Source: Hirundichthys speculiger
Taxonomy: Eukaryota > Chordata > Actinopteri > Beloniformes > Exocoetidae
NCBI GenBank assembly: GCA_018398805.1
Contig: JAGFBZ010000939.1
Coordinates: 540,001-604,000 of the forward strand
Direction: 5' to 3'
Length of the DNA stretch: 64,000 nt
The stretch's first letter is position 1. Every line of letters begins with the position of its first letter. Under the pieces are notes generated by a model. That model saw only the letters and a program-made list of their open reading frames with translations, ran no database searches and was not told the DNA's origin. Positions 45,482-56,241 of the stretch are shown in pieces. Both the position numbers and the translations under genes were made by a program.

Positions 45482-46011
45482 GGGCCAATTCCAACTCCTC
45501 CCTTAACCCTCAAGCTCAACCCTCACCCTTAACCCTCAGTCTTTGGCCCTGCAAAGTAAGTGTAAGCGCTATCTCGTGACTTAGAAATAGGACACCCCTT
45601 GAGTGCAGTTACATCTTCAGACTGTCGGGGGCGGCCTTACTCCAAAGCTACGTCCAGTCTGTCAAGAAAACGACGGTGATGAAGAAGAAGAATAAGATAA
45701 TATGAATATATATAACAAAAACAGTAAGATAGTTTCGTAACATTTAAATCTTGATTAATTACGAAAATACGTACATTTGTAGCTAGCTTTTTTCGGCATC
45801 ATCCTTTTCGAAGACGTCTTGGCGAAAATATGCAATGCCTTCTGGGTAGCCCTTACTCCCAAGGGTGGTGCCGGAGAATCTCAATATTGAGGGCGATACA
45901 GCCCTCAAACTTGTCCCTCAACTTGACTTTCTAAGAATCAGGACAGCACTGGCACTTTACGGCAGCATGCATTTTTGAGATTGATGGTTAAAGGGAGGTT
46001 GGAATTCACCC
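45482..46011 (+). mobile_element. H1 DNA transposon (530 bp) with CTG duplication
   Basis: It starts GGGCCAATTCCAACTCCTCC and ends GGTTGGAATTCACCC. CTG lies on both sides (45479-45481 and 46012-46014), matching the TWA/CWG target preference of PIF/Harbinger (family knowledge). The left subterminal region carries AACCCTCAAGCTCAACCCTC. No ORF. Confidence 0.85.
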
Positions 46012-47529
46012 CTGCTCTGTCTCTGCAGAAACCAGAATCCTCAACCACCTGGCCTTCACAGCGAAATACTGGTGAGGACAATGAGTAACCCATGACGGTA
46101 GAACCGCAGAAGCTTCTTACTGAAATCCACAGCAGCATAACGATCAGTTATTTTATACACACTGTTGGAGAGTTAAGTTTATTTCCTGGCATGTGTTTAA
46201 TGTTCTGCATTTTCATTGAGTTAAAAACACACAGAAGCATGAGCTTTGTTCCAGCTAATTAAATTCTATATGAAAAAATGCGCATGGACCCAGAAGCAGC
46301 CGAGGACCTCTTTGTCATTATAACTGTGAAAACACTGCATTCGGGATGATATTAAATACTTCCTGAATGCATTAATACCCAGATTTCCCTCACCGCATAA
46401 GCGCGCATGTTTGTTTGTGTAATATCCTTTTTATTTATACGTCTCTCTGCACATATCCCCCCCCTCCTTTTTATTTCTCCCTCTTGGAGATCACAATAAA
46501 ATGATCAGGGAGGAATTATGGGTAAAACCAGAGATATTAAAAACATAATCTCATCCAAATGAAGAGAAGATTGATTCTCCCAGCTACCAACGCACTGCAG
46601 CAGCCCTGAATGGCATATTAAACAGGGCTGGTGTGTGCGCAGGTATGTGTGTGCACGCACGGATGACAGAGCGGCTAATTCTTGTGTTTCTGTCCAGATG
46701 TTTCACTTCCTCCTATAATGCAGAGTTTGTTTGTTTTGTGGTTGTGTGTATGTGCATTTACGTCTCAGCTGAGGTTTGATTTGAAGGTTTGATTTGAAGG
46801 TTTGGTTTTCAGTCGCGTTTGTCAGAAGCTACGGGGGTGCATCCGCTGTGGATTATCTTGAGCATGGCTGAGCGTTCCTAACAGGATTACTAATCTGACG
46901 GACGCTAGCGCAGAGCTCCGCTTCGGTCTCTGCATGTACGTTAAAGCTCATCTTGAATGTAGGTTCGGCGGCGTAGACGTCCTCACCACCTGGCTGCACA
47001 AACTCAACCGTAGCTGAGTGAACAGCAACGGTAGCGGCTGTTTTTGCCCTCTCCCTTCCAAACACACAGGCGAAGTTATCTTTAAAGCTAACCTCAGAGC
47101 TTTGAAAGGCTAAAACGCATCTCTGCTTCACAGTCAGTCCTGACGGCACATTTAAGGGTTGTAAAAAATTTAAAATGTAAAAAAGCTTATTTTTTAAGAT
47201 TAAAAATGGGAAATTTTAACAGATACCATCATTTAAAGAAGCCATCGTACAAGAAAACTCAACACTCACACTGCAAATTCTTATTTTTTTTTTTTTTTTA
47301 AAGATTTGAGATCTTAGATCTGGATAAAGGATAAATTTAGGCTGGATAAATTTAGTAAGTGCAGAGAGAAATTCAGGAATGCCTCTGTCTATGAACCATA
47401 ACAGACAAAAAACACAAAAGGCCTGTCCTTGAGTCAGTGAGTGGCAGCTTCAGTAAAAACAGGGTAAATGGTTGTTTTTAGTTCCTCTTTGGTGTCTCTA
47501 GTAGCTTGTAATTACGGTAAGTGGGAAAG
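46012..47529. other. unassigned intron sequence
   Basis: A minus-strand frame at 47149-46853 is open for about 98 codons with balanced codon use, but it has no ATG near its start and no recognised domain. A poly-T run lies at 47285-47299. Short GGTTTGATTTGAA direct repeats occur at 46773-46805. Confidence 0.4.
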
Positions 47530-47645
47530 ACATGCAGCAAAGGGTCACAGGAAGTCAAACCTGCAACCGCTGCAGGGGGACTGCAGCCTCTGTATGTGGA
47601 CCGCCTGCTGGAACCACCGAGCTACCCGGCGGCCCGATGCTACAC
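47530..47645 (-). mobile_element. tRNA-derived SINE head
   Basis: Reversed, the sequence reads GGCCGCCGGGTAGCTCGGTGG, a good A box (TAGCTCGGTGG). About 50 bases later GCAGGTTTGACTTCC is a B box with one extra base relative to GGTTCGANTCC. It then continues CCCTTTGCTGCATGTC. From memory this is the head of an abundant fish SINE with a polymerase III promoter. No tail was identified. Confidence 0.75.
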
Positions 47646-47954
47646 GCTTTGATGCTCATTGACCGCAGAAGCTAAATACAAATCTCAGTTTCTCTGTCTT
47701 GTGAACAAGTGTATGTATACATGTTTTACGTGTTGTTTAAATGAGTGAAGGCCTCTGTTGATCAGTTTATTACCAGTCACAGATTTCTTCATCAGCTCCA
47801 CCTGTTTAGCTGCTGGTTAACAATAATATCTAATCAGACAATCACATTTATGTAGGATGTGGTCAAGACAATTTACTGGAGTTAAAACCAGCATCAGAAT
47901 GGAGAAGAAAGAGATTTAAATGACTCTAAATGTGTCATGGTTGTTAATCTACTG

Positions 47955-48760
47955 GGATTGTCTCCACAACCATCTCCACGGTTTCCAGAGGATGGTCCCA
48001 GAAAGAGAAGATATCCAGCTGTTGATGTCAGAGGTCAGAGGAGAATGGACAGACTGGTTGGAGATGATAGAAAAGATGATAGAAGATGACAGGAACTCAA
48101 CTGAGGTCTGCAGAACACCATCTCTGAACCTTGAAGCAGATGTTCTCCAGCAGCAGGAGACCACAGCAGGTGTCTCTGCTGTCAGCTGAGAACAGGAAAC
48201 AGACTCACCAGAACTGGACCACAGAAGACTGGAAGAACCTGGTCTGGTCTGATGAGTCTGGATTTCAGCTGCACATCCCGATGGTCAGAACTTGGAGGAA
48301 CCAACATGAGAGCATGGATGCATCCTGGTCCATCAAAGGTTCAGGCTGCTGCTGGTGGTGTGATGGTGGAGGAGATGTTCTCAGTACCAGCTGATACCTG
48401 AGGATTGTTGCTGACCATCTCCATCCCTCCATGACCATAGTGGACCATCTTCTGATGGATACTTCCAGCAGGATGATGTACCATGATCATCCCAGACTGG
48501 TTTCTGGATCAATGAGTCCACTGTCCTCCAGTGGCCTCCTTAGTCACCATATCTCAGTCCAGTAGAGCAGGTTTAGGATGTGGAGGAACAGGAGGATCTC
48601 ATCATGGATGAGCAGCAGCTGGTGATGCTGTCATGTCAACATGGACCAGAACTTCTGAGGAATATTTCCAACACCTTGTTGAGTCTATGATACCAAGAAT
48701 TAAAGCTGTTCTGAAGGAAAAAGGCAGTCCAATCAGGAACTACAGAGGTGGAGCTGTTGA
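47955..48760 (+). pseudogene. Tc1/mariner-type transposase remnant
   Basis: Several frames together recall a Tc1-like transposase. WTTEDWKNLVWSDESGFQLH carries the WSDES box with the first catalytic Asp. Later come a GYFQQDDVP-like piece, STVLQWPP, SPVEQV, and near the end SEEYFQHLVES with IPRIKAVLKEKG. Frame changes and stops separate these pieces, so no functional enzyme is encoded. The DNA before it (47955-48130) probably includes the helix-turn-helix region. Terminal repeats were not found. Confidence 0.82.
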
Positions 48761-48770
48761 AGTAGCTGGC

Positions 48771-49629
48771 AGTTTGGCAGTTTTTAAAAAATAAACTTGC
48801 ATACTGGTGTGACTCCAGTCAAAGCTAACTTCAACATAGTGATGAAGGCAGCAGATGTATTTAAGAGCACATTCAAGCAGAACAAATTTCCCACTGCAAA
48901 AATTCTGTCTGTTGCAAATATGTTTGATACGTTAAACTGAAGACAAGAGGAGGCACAAAATCAGCAGAAATACTGTGTTAAAAGGCCTGAATGTGCAGGA
49001 GCGCGCTTATAAAGTATTCCTCCTTAGGACTTTGTGCTTTTCCATCTGTGTAATATTTAATTAGTTTCCACCTCACGCTCTATTCTGCTCTTCTCTCCCT
49101 TCTCCGTTGATGCTGCAACTGTACTTGTAAGATTTACGGGGGGGGCACGAGCACGGTGGAGCAGATGGAGAAACCACGGTAAAGTTACGAGTATGAACTG
49201 CTAAGACAAAAGACAACAGTTCTCTGCAATGTTTCTGATAGATGGTGAAGCAAATATACCCATCTCTGTACACAGCGCTGAAGACAAACACATATAATCC
49301 CTGGGTTTGAGTCAGTCCTCCGTGTTGGATTTTTCTTTCTAATCTTTCTCTTAATCTTTCTTCACGTCTTTTTTTTTTAACTGTGCTTCCTCCACCTGGA
49401 TTTTGCTTATTTTTCTCAAGCAGACAGCATCGGTGTCTTTGCTCTCTCTGTTCTTCAACTCTAAATACTTTGAGCCTCATATCCTAACTGCGCAGCTGCT
49501 TTAGCAACATTTCACCCGTTGCTAGTTGATGGTACGTCCCTAAAATATCTTTTTCATCTCCAGATATTCACATCAAGCATCCCCAAGCTTTTTCCTTTCC
49601 TTCCCCTTCAAAAGCCCTGTCAAGTACTG
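48771..49629. other. unassigned intron sequence
   Basis: No signature beyond pyrimidine-rich stretches; the 135-codon minus-strand frame has no recognised domain. Confidence 0.4.
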
Positions 49630-49866
49630 TCTTCTTCTTTTTCTTCTTCCTCATCTACTTCTTCTTCATTGTTGTCGTCTTCTTGACAGACTGGACGTAG
49701 CTTTGGCGTAAGGCTGCCCCCCACAGTCTGAAGACGTAACTGCACTCAAGGGGTGTCCCATTTCTAAGTCACGAGATCGCCTTTACACTTACTTTCGAGG
49801 GCCAAAGATTCAGGATTAAGGGTGAGGGTTGAGATTTAGGGTTAAGAGAGGAATCGTAATTCACCC
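49630..49866 (-). mobile_element. H1 DNA transposon, reversed, one end missing
   Basis: It reads in reverse the H1 landmarks GACTGGACGTAGCTTTGG and GGGGTGTCCCATTTCTAAGT and ends GAATCGTAATTCACCC. The inner boundary lies in a CTT-rich stretch. Confidence 0.8.
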
Positions 49867-50937
49867 CAAGTTTAGCAGATAAACTGACTTACTCAACACA
49901 GAGAAGACTTTTGTTCTCAGATGTTTTCCCGCCTTTAAGGGGCCGGTCACGAAATCTCTCTAGCTAGAAATCTCTCTAGCTAGCGGCACGTTGCATCACT
50001 ATTTCACAACGCCAGCATCAGCTACGACACGTGCGTCTACACCACCATTTACAACAGATGTCAGGATTGATGGTAATGGGAACTGAAGGTGACGTGTAAC
50101 ACCAGAGTGCGGATGACAGAGGAGGGTTTGATGTCCCTGTGATCTACGGTAGTTCGTGCAGAGGATGCAGAAATCCCAGTCATCGATGCACGCTACTTGC
50201 TCCACTATAAAGAGAGTAAAAAAATAAATATAACTAAAAAATTCCATTAAGGAAAGTGAAATGCTGAGAAAACGATTTCTTGGTTAATATTCAAGCAGGC
50301 TGCCTTCACTGTCTTCGTTACCGATGTCCCACCCAGAGACGCTATCTCTGTTCTGTATTACACTGTCCTTGTTTTTATTAATGAGCCTCTAATTTTATCA
50401 TCTAATTTTAATTTTTTAACTGCTCCTTTCTCTTGCAAAACTCTCACAGCAGTTTCCCTTTAAAAAAAAAAATCTTACTACAGCAGTGACAGTTCATCTA
50501 AAATCAGAGAAAAGGTCACATGGGTCTGTTGAAAATACTGCAAAATTTTGGAAACTGATTGAATTAGTATCTTGTTTTTTAACATATTTAAAGATAGCAG
50601 CATTATAAAGTCAGACTTGTGTAATTTTGTTGCTGTTTTTACTGTTCACTTAATTCTTCCACTCTGAGGTTAAAAGATGAAAAACAATGGGATGTCTGCC
50701 CCCTGTCTGGATTGAGTGGGTGTGATTATAAATCAGGCGTAATTCCTTCACATTCACATCAATCAGGAAAAAAAATAGTTTCAAAGTTTGGAGTCATATT
50801 TACACGACTACCAGCAGATAGATGGTTAGAAAAGCTGCTGTGAAATTTGAGATAAACAGGATTTAAATCTATAATTTTACCGCTTAGAAAACCTTTTTCT
50901 CCCTCATCTTTCTTGTTTATCCATCTCTTACATTGCT
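49867..50937. other. unassigned intron sequence
   Basis: A direct repeat of AAATCTCTCTAGCTAG occurs at 49952-49983. Nothing else is recognised up to the minisatellite. Confidence 0.4.
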
Positions 50938-51319
50938 ATTGTTTACATCCTGGTCATTTACATCCTGGTCATTTACATCCTGGTCATTGATATCCTGGTC
51001 ATTTACATCCTGGTCATTTACATCCTGGTCATTGATATCCTGGTCATTTACATCCTGGTCATTTACATCCTGGTCATCCTGGTCGTTTACATCCTGGTCA
51101 TTTACATCCTGGTCATTGATATCCTGGTCATTTACATCCTGAGGGGTATACTACGAAGCAAGATTAGAGGGTTAGCGAGGTATGTTGAGTCTAAAACCAG
51201 GATTTCCGGTACCACGAAGGTGGCTCTCTTCTAACCTGGCTAGATCACCATGGTAACTTACTCTGTAAACTTAACCTGGTCGGGAGCAGGTTATGTGCAG
51301 AGTTTAGGCTCAAATCGGC

Positions 51320-51326
51320 TATAAAA
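51320..51326 (+). promoter_or_regulatory. TATA box of Harbinger copy A
   Basis: TATAAAA in the context GGCTATAAAAAGCACC, about 65-70 bp before the transposase homology starts. The same box occurs at 53176 and 54984 in copies B and C and reversed near 56332 in copy D. Confidence 0.6.
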
Positions 51327-51390
51327 AGCACCGCCCTTTCACTTTCACCCAATCCTGTTGACCTGAGCATCAGGATTGTGTAATGGAGGG

Positions 51391-51727
51391 AGAGTATTCA
51401 GAGACCGGACTGATCCGCTGGCTTCCCATGACCATATTCTCTATGAACGCTAGAGATTTCCAGATGAGGGAATACGTTACATTTGTAATCTGCTAGAGCC
51501 AGATATTGGCAGCGCCACCAAATGCAGCCGTGCGCTCACAGTAGCGCAAACGGTGTGCGTTTCTTTGCGTTTCTTTGCCGCGGGAACCTACATGCATTCA
51601 GTTGGTCATGCAGAAAATCTGAGCCAGAATACTGTAATACTGTACTTGCTCTTACTAAACTGCTGAATATGTTTGTAGTATTCCCTGGCCATCTGCCCAC
51701 GCTTCAAATAAAAGAAGCGTTTTACTA
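51391..51727 (+). pseudogene. HARBI1-type transposase N-terminus, copy A (broken)
   Basis: The frame reads RVFRDRTDPLASHDHILYER, then a TAG stop, then GIRYICNLLEP and ALTVAQTVCVSLRFFA. A frameshift follows near AENLSQNT. From family knowledge, this is the N-terminal helical DNA-binding part of the Harbinger DDE transposase. The catalytic region that should follow the FYRIAGFPNVIGxIDGTHI motif is absent. Confidence 0.85.
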
Positions 51728-52079
51728 AATCAGGTAACATAAATTAATAGTCCATTATATTGATAATCAGTGTGGCATGGAATTTCATGTGAAATGTTGT
51801 AATATAATTCATAGATTCCCCAGGGTGATAGGGTACCTATTAAAGTGGCTGGTGAACATATATTGGTATCACAGATAATATTAAATCTTAAATTAATTTC
51901 ACATAGATTTAGCAAAAAACTAAAGTGATTTTCATTTATCATTCATAATGGGACAGTCAGACCTACATAATGTTTAAATCTGCTGCATTAAGTTTAAAGT
52001 TTAAGCGCTATAAAAGAGGGAGGGAGATTAATTAAGGTGCATTAAGTAGTGAAATAAATATAATTTACTGTGGCAAGGG

Positions 52080-52220
52080 ACACTACAGAGAGCCCGGGCG
52101 GGATTTGATCCCCAGACACCCGGGTGAAAGTCACGCATGCATGCCAGTCAGCCAAAGGGTATATCCCCTTAGCCATGTAGCCAGGACACGTGATCAATCG
52201 ATATCAGTGACAGGACCTCA
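52080..52220 (-). other. tRNA-like or SINE-like segment kept only in Harbinger copy A
   Basis: Reversed, it reads GTCCTGGCTACATGGCTAAG and later GGGGATCAAATCCCGCCCGG, which loosely resemble A and B boxes at a plausible distance. The fit to box consensus is imperfect. It may equally be ordinary Harbinger interior that copies B and C lost. Confidence 0.3.
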
Positions 52221-52230
52221 CACTGTCACA

Positions 52231-52485
52231 TTACGTATTTACACGATCTGCAATATTTTGCCAGCACTCCTCTCTGGCTTTATTCGCACTTACAGTGTTG
52301 CTTTTGGCCGTAAAGATTTCTTTGAAATCCTCATAGCCCTGCATTATCAAAACCTGCTCCTCCTGACTGAAATATACGGACCGCCATCTATCCATTTGAT
52401 CCGGAAGAGGCGTCAAATGACGCGTCAAACGCTCCCTTTTATGTGAACGCGCACAGAGCAGAAAGCAGAAAGCCGCGGTTAACAA
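52231..52485 (-). pseudogene. SANT/Myb-like Harbinger protein fragment, copy A
   Basis: This minus-strand frame of about 84 codons contains DRWRSVYFSQEEQVLIMQG, YEDFKEIFTAKSNTVSANKA and REECWQNIADRVNT. The pattern of Trp-spaced helices (FSxEEQxLIMxGY ... CWQxIADRVN) is the Myb/SANT-like domain of the second Harbinger protein, related to NAIF1. In the family it partners the transposase for DNA binding and nuclear entry. Copy A keeps the third-helix CWQNIADRVN; copies B and C lost it by a 13-bp deletion. The frame stops right after this domain, so it is partial. Confidence 0.82.
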
Positions 52486-53213
52486 AGATAGTTGATAACC
52501 ACCGTCGTGGTACCGGTTACCTCTGATGGCGAGTTTCAGGTTTGTTAAGCCAGCTCACCCAAAGAAAGCCTGGCTGTGTCAAACTTGCTTCGTAGTATAC
52601 CCCTCTGGTCATTTACATTCTGGTTGTTTACATCCTGGTCATTGATATCCTGGTTGTTTACATCCTGGTCATTTACATCCTGGTCATTGATATCCTGGTC
52701 ATTTATATCCTGGTCATTTACATCCTGGTCATTGACATCCTGGTCATTGATATCCTGGTCGTTTACATCCTGGTCATTGATATCCTGGTTGTTTACATCC
52801 TGATCATTGATATCCTGGTCGTTTACATCCTGGTCATTGATATCCTGGTTGTTTACATCCTGGTCATTGATATCCTGGTCATTTACATCCTGGTCATTAA
52901 TATCCTGGTTGTTTACATCCTGGTCATTTACATCCTGGTCATTGATATCCTGGTTGTTTACATCCTGGTCATTGATATCCTGGTCATTTACATCCTGAGG
53001 GGTGTACTACGAAGTGAGATTAGAGGGTTAGCGAGGTATGTTGAGTCTAAAGCCAGGATTTCCGGTACGACGAAGGTGGCTCTCTTTTAACCTGGCTAGA
53101 TCACCATGGTAACTTACTCTTCAAACTTAACCTGGTCCGGAGCAGGTTATGTGCAGAGTTTAGGCTCAAATCGGCTATAAAAAGCACCGCCCTTTCACTT
53201 CCACCCAATCCTG

Positions 53214-53588
53214 TTGACTTTAGCGCCAGGATTGTGCAATGGAGGGAGAGTATTCAGAGACCGGACTGATCCGCTGGCTTCCCATGACCATATTCTCTAT
53301 GAACGCTATAGATTTCCAGCTGAGGGAATCCGTTACATTTGTAATCTGCTAGAGCCATATATTGGCAGCGCCACCAAACGCAGCCGTGCGCTCACAGTAG
53401 CGCAAACGGTGTGCGTTTCTTTGCGTTTCTTTGCCGCGGGAACCTACATGCATTCAGTTGGTGATGCAGAAAATCTGAGCCAGAATACTGGAATAAAGGT
53501 TGTACTTGCTCTTACTAAACTGCTGAATATGTTTGTAGTATTCCCTGGCCATCTGCCCACGCTTCAAATAAAAGAAGCATTTTACTAA
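53214..53588 (+). pseudogene. HARBI1-type transposase N-terminus, copy B (open, truncated)
   Basis: The frame is open from before 53214 to TAA at 53586 and reads RVFRDRTDPLASHDHIL, YERYRFPAEGIRYICNLL, ALTVAQTVCVSLRFFAAG, TYMHSVGDAENLSQNTG, and MFVVFPGHLPTLQIKEAFY. It matches the N-terminal third of HARBI1-type transposases, including the SVGDAE and FPGH motifs. The three DDE catalytic residues lie in the deleted part. There is no ATG in this frame before the homology; only TTG opens it, so translation would need an upstream exon or a different start. Confidence 0.85.
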
Positions 53589-53939
53589 ATCAGGTAACAT
53601 AAATTAATAGTCCATTATATTGATAATCAGTGTGACGTGGAATTTCATGTGAAATGTTATAATATAATTCATTCATAAGATTCCCCAGGGTGATAGGGTA
53701 CCTATTAAAGTGGCCGGTGAGTGTGTATAACAGATCATATTCAATCTTAAATTAATTTCACATAGATTTAGCAAAAAACTAAAGTGATTTTCATTTATCA
53801 TTCATAATGGGACAGTCAGACCTACATAATATTTAAATCTGCTGCATTAAGTTTAAAGTTTAAGCGCTCTAAAAGAGGGAGGGAGATTAATTAAGGTTGT
53901 GAAATAAATATAGTGGTGAAATAAATATAATTTACGAGT

Positions 53940-54173
53940 TTACACGATCTGCAATTTTTTGCCAGCACTCCTCGCACCAACAGTATTGCTTTTGGCCGTA
54001 AAGATTTCTTTGAAATCCTCATAGCCCTGCATTATTAAAACCTGCTCCTCCCGACTGATATATACGGACCGCCATCTATCCATTTTATCCGGAATAGGCG
54101 TCAAATGACGCATCAAACGCCCCCTTTTATGTGAACGCGCACAGAGCAGAAAGCAGAAAGCCGCGGTTAACAA
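53940..54173 (-). pseudogene. SANT/Myb-like Harbinger protein fragment, copy B
   Basis: It shares DRWRSVYISREEQVLIMQG and YEDFKEIFTAKSNTVGA with copy A, then shifts frame because a short internal deletion removed the sequence encoding the last helix of the domain. Confidence 0.8.
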
Positions 54174-55021
54174 AGATAGTTGATAACCACCGTCGTGGTA
54201 CCAGTTATCTCTGATCGCGAGTTTCAGGTTTGTTAAGCCAGCTCACCCAAAGAAAGCCTGGCTGTGTCGAACTTGCTTCGTAGTATACCCCTCTGGTCAT
54301 TTACATTCTGGTTGTTTACATCCTGGTCATTGATATCCTGGTTGTTTACATCCTGGTCATTGATATCCTGGTTGTTTACATCCTGGTCGTTTACATCCTG
54401 GTCATTGATATCCTGGTCGTTTACATCCTGGTCATTGATATCCTGGTTGTTTACATCCTGATCATTGATATCCTGGTCGTTTACATCCTGGTCATTGATA
54501 TCCTGGTTGTTTACATCCTGGTCATTGATATCCTGGTCATTTATATCCTGGTCATTTACATCCTGGTCGTTTACATCCTGGTCATTGATATCCTGGTTGT
54601 TTACATCCTGGTCATTGATATCCTGGTCATTTACATCCTGGTCATTGATATCCTGGTTGTTTACATCCTGGTCATTGATATCCTGGTCATTTACATCCTG
54701 GTCATTGATATCCTGGTCGTTTACATCCTGGTCATTTACATCCTGGTCATTGATATCCTGGTTGTTTACATCCTGGTCATTGATATCCTGGTCATTGATA
54801 TCCAGAGGGGTGTACTACGAAGCGAGATTAGAGGGTTAGCGAGGTATGTTGAGTCTAAAACCAGGATTTCCGGTACCACGAAGGTGGCTCTCTTTTAACC
54901 TGGCTAGATCACCATGGTATCTTACTCTGCAAACTTAACCTGATCCGGAGCAGGTTATGTGCAGAGTTTAGGCTCAAATCGGCTATAAAAAGCACCGCCC
55001 TTTCACTTTCACCCAATCCTG

Positions 55022-55399
55022 TTGACTTTAGCGCCAGGATTGTGCGAGGATAGTAAGAGAGTATTCAGAGACCGGACTGATCCGCTGGCTTCCCATGACC
55101 ATATTCTCTATGAACGATATAGATTTCCAGCTGAGGGAATACGTTACATTTGTAATCTTCTAGAGCCATATATTGGCAGCGCCACCAAACGCAGCCGTGC
55201 GCTCACAGTAGCGCAAACGGTGTGCGTTTCTTTGCGTTTCTTTGCCACGGTAACCTACATGCATTCAGTTAGTGATGCAGAAAATCTGAGCCAGAATACT
55301 GGAATAAAGGTTGTACTTGCTCTTACTAAACTGCTGAATATGTTTGTAGTATTCCCTGGCCATCTGCTCACGCTTCAAATAAAAGAAGCATTTTACTAA
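55022..55399 (+). pseudogene. HARBI1-type transposase N-terminus, copy C (open, truncated)
   Basis: It is collinear with copy B from RVFRDRTDPLASHDHIL to LQIKEAFY and also open, with a slightly different leader (GLCEDSKRVF against GLCNGGRVF) and FFATVTYMHSVSDAE in place of FFAAGTYMHSVGDAE. No catalytic domain follows. Confidence 0.85.
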
Positions 55400-55744
55400 A
55401 TCGCAGGTAACATAAATTAATAGTCCATTATATTGATAATCAGTGTGACGTGGAATTTCATGTGAAATGTTATAATATAATTCATTTAAAAGATTCCCCA
55501 GGGTGATAGGGTACCTATAAAAGTGGCCGGTGAGTGTGTATAACAGATCAAATTAAATCTTAAATTAATTTCACATAGATTTAGCACAAAACTTAAGTGA
55601 TTTTCATTTATCATTCATAATGGGACAGTCAGACCTACATAATGTTTAAATCTGCTGCATTAAGTTTAAAGTTTAAGCGCTCTAAAAGAGGGAGGGAGAT
55701 TAATTAAGGTTGTGAAATAAATATAGTGGTGAAATAAATATAAT

Positions 55745-55972
55745 TTACTGCAATTTTTTGCCAGCACTCCTCGCACCTACAGTGTTGCTTTTGGCCGTAA
55801 AGATTTCTTTGAAATCCTCATAGCCCTGCATTATTAAAACCTGCTCCTCCTGACTGTAATATATGGACCGCCATCTATTCATTTGATCCGGAATAGGCGT
55901 CAAATGACGCATCAAACCCCCCCTTTTATGTGAACGCACACAGAGCAGAAAACAGAAAGCCGCGGTTAACAA
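55745..55972 (-). pseudogene. SANT/Myb-like Harbinger protein fragment, copy C
   Basis: It reads NRWRSIYYSQEEQVLIMQG and YEDFKEIFTAKSNTVGA. It has the same loss of the final helix as copy B, which supports a shared ancestor after copy A split off. Confidence 0.8.
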
Positions 55973-56241
55973 AGATAGTTGATAACCACCGTCGTGGTAC
56001 CAGTTATCTCTGATCGCGAGTTTCCGGTTTGTTAAGCCAGCTCACCCAAAGAAAGCCTGGCTGTGTCGAACTTGCTTCATAGTACAGCCCTTAGGTCGTT
56101 TACATCCTGGTCATTGATATCCTGGTTGTTTACATCCTGGTCATTGATATCCTGGTCATTTACATCCTGGTCATTTATATCCTGGTCATTTACATCCTGG
56201 TCAATGATATCCTGGTCGTTTACATCCTGGTCATTGATATC

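Larger units (their letters stand above)
51142..52604 (+). mobile_element. Harbinger H3 copy A (1463 bp)
   Basis: It begins AGGGGTATACTACGAAGCAAG and ends in its perfect inverted copy. CTG lies on each side, inside the CATCCTGGTCA minisatellite unit. The layout is TATA box, partial HARBI1-type transposase frame on plus, AT-rich middle, and SANT/Myb-type frame on minus. This is the standard two-gene convergent plan of animal Harbinger elements, with the transposase catalytic part deleted. It is the longest copy: it retains about 160 bp at 52070-52230 that B and C have lost. Confidence 0.93.
52998..54292 (+). mobile_element. Harbinger H3 copy B (1295 bp)
   Basis: It starts AGGGGTGTACTACGAAGTGAG and ends CTTGCTTCGTAGTATACCCCT, flanked by CTG. 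The gene plan is that of copy A. An internal deletion joins ATAATTTAC to GAGTTTACACGATCTG. Confidence 0.92.
54806..56091 (+). mobile_element. Harbinger H3 copy C (1286 bp)
   Basis: It starts AGGGGTGTACTACGAAGCGAG and ends CTTGCTTCATAGTACAGCCCT. Its flanks are CAG at left and TAG at right instead of CTG/CTG, so the edge bases have mutated. The internal deletion starts at the same ATAATTTAC as in copy B but extends seven bases further right. Confidence 0.92.

Noticed and set aside
50938..51138. Regularly spaced short repeats resembling a CRISPR array
   Set aside because: The 15-bp units are contiguous without unique spacers, and the genome is vertebrate.
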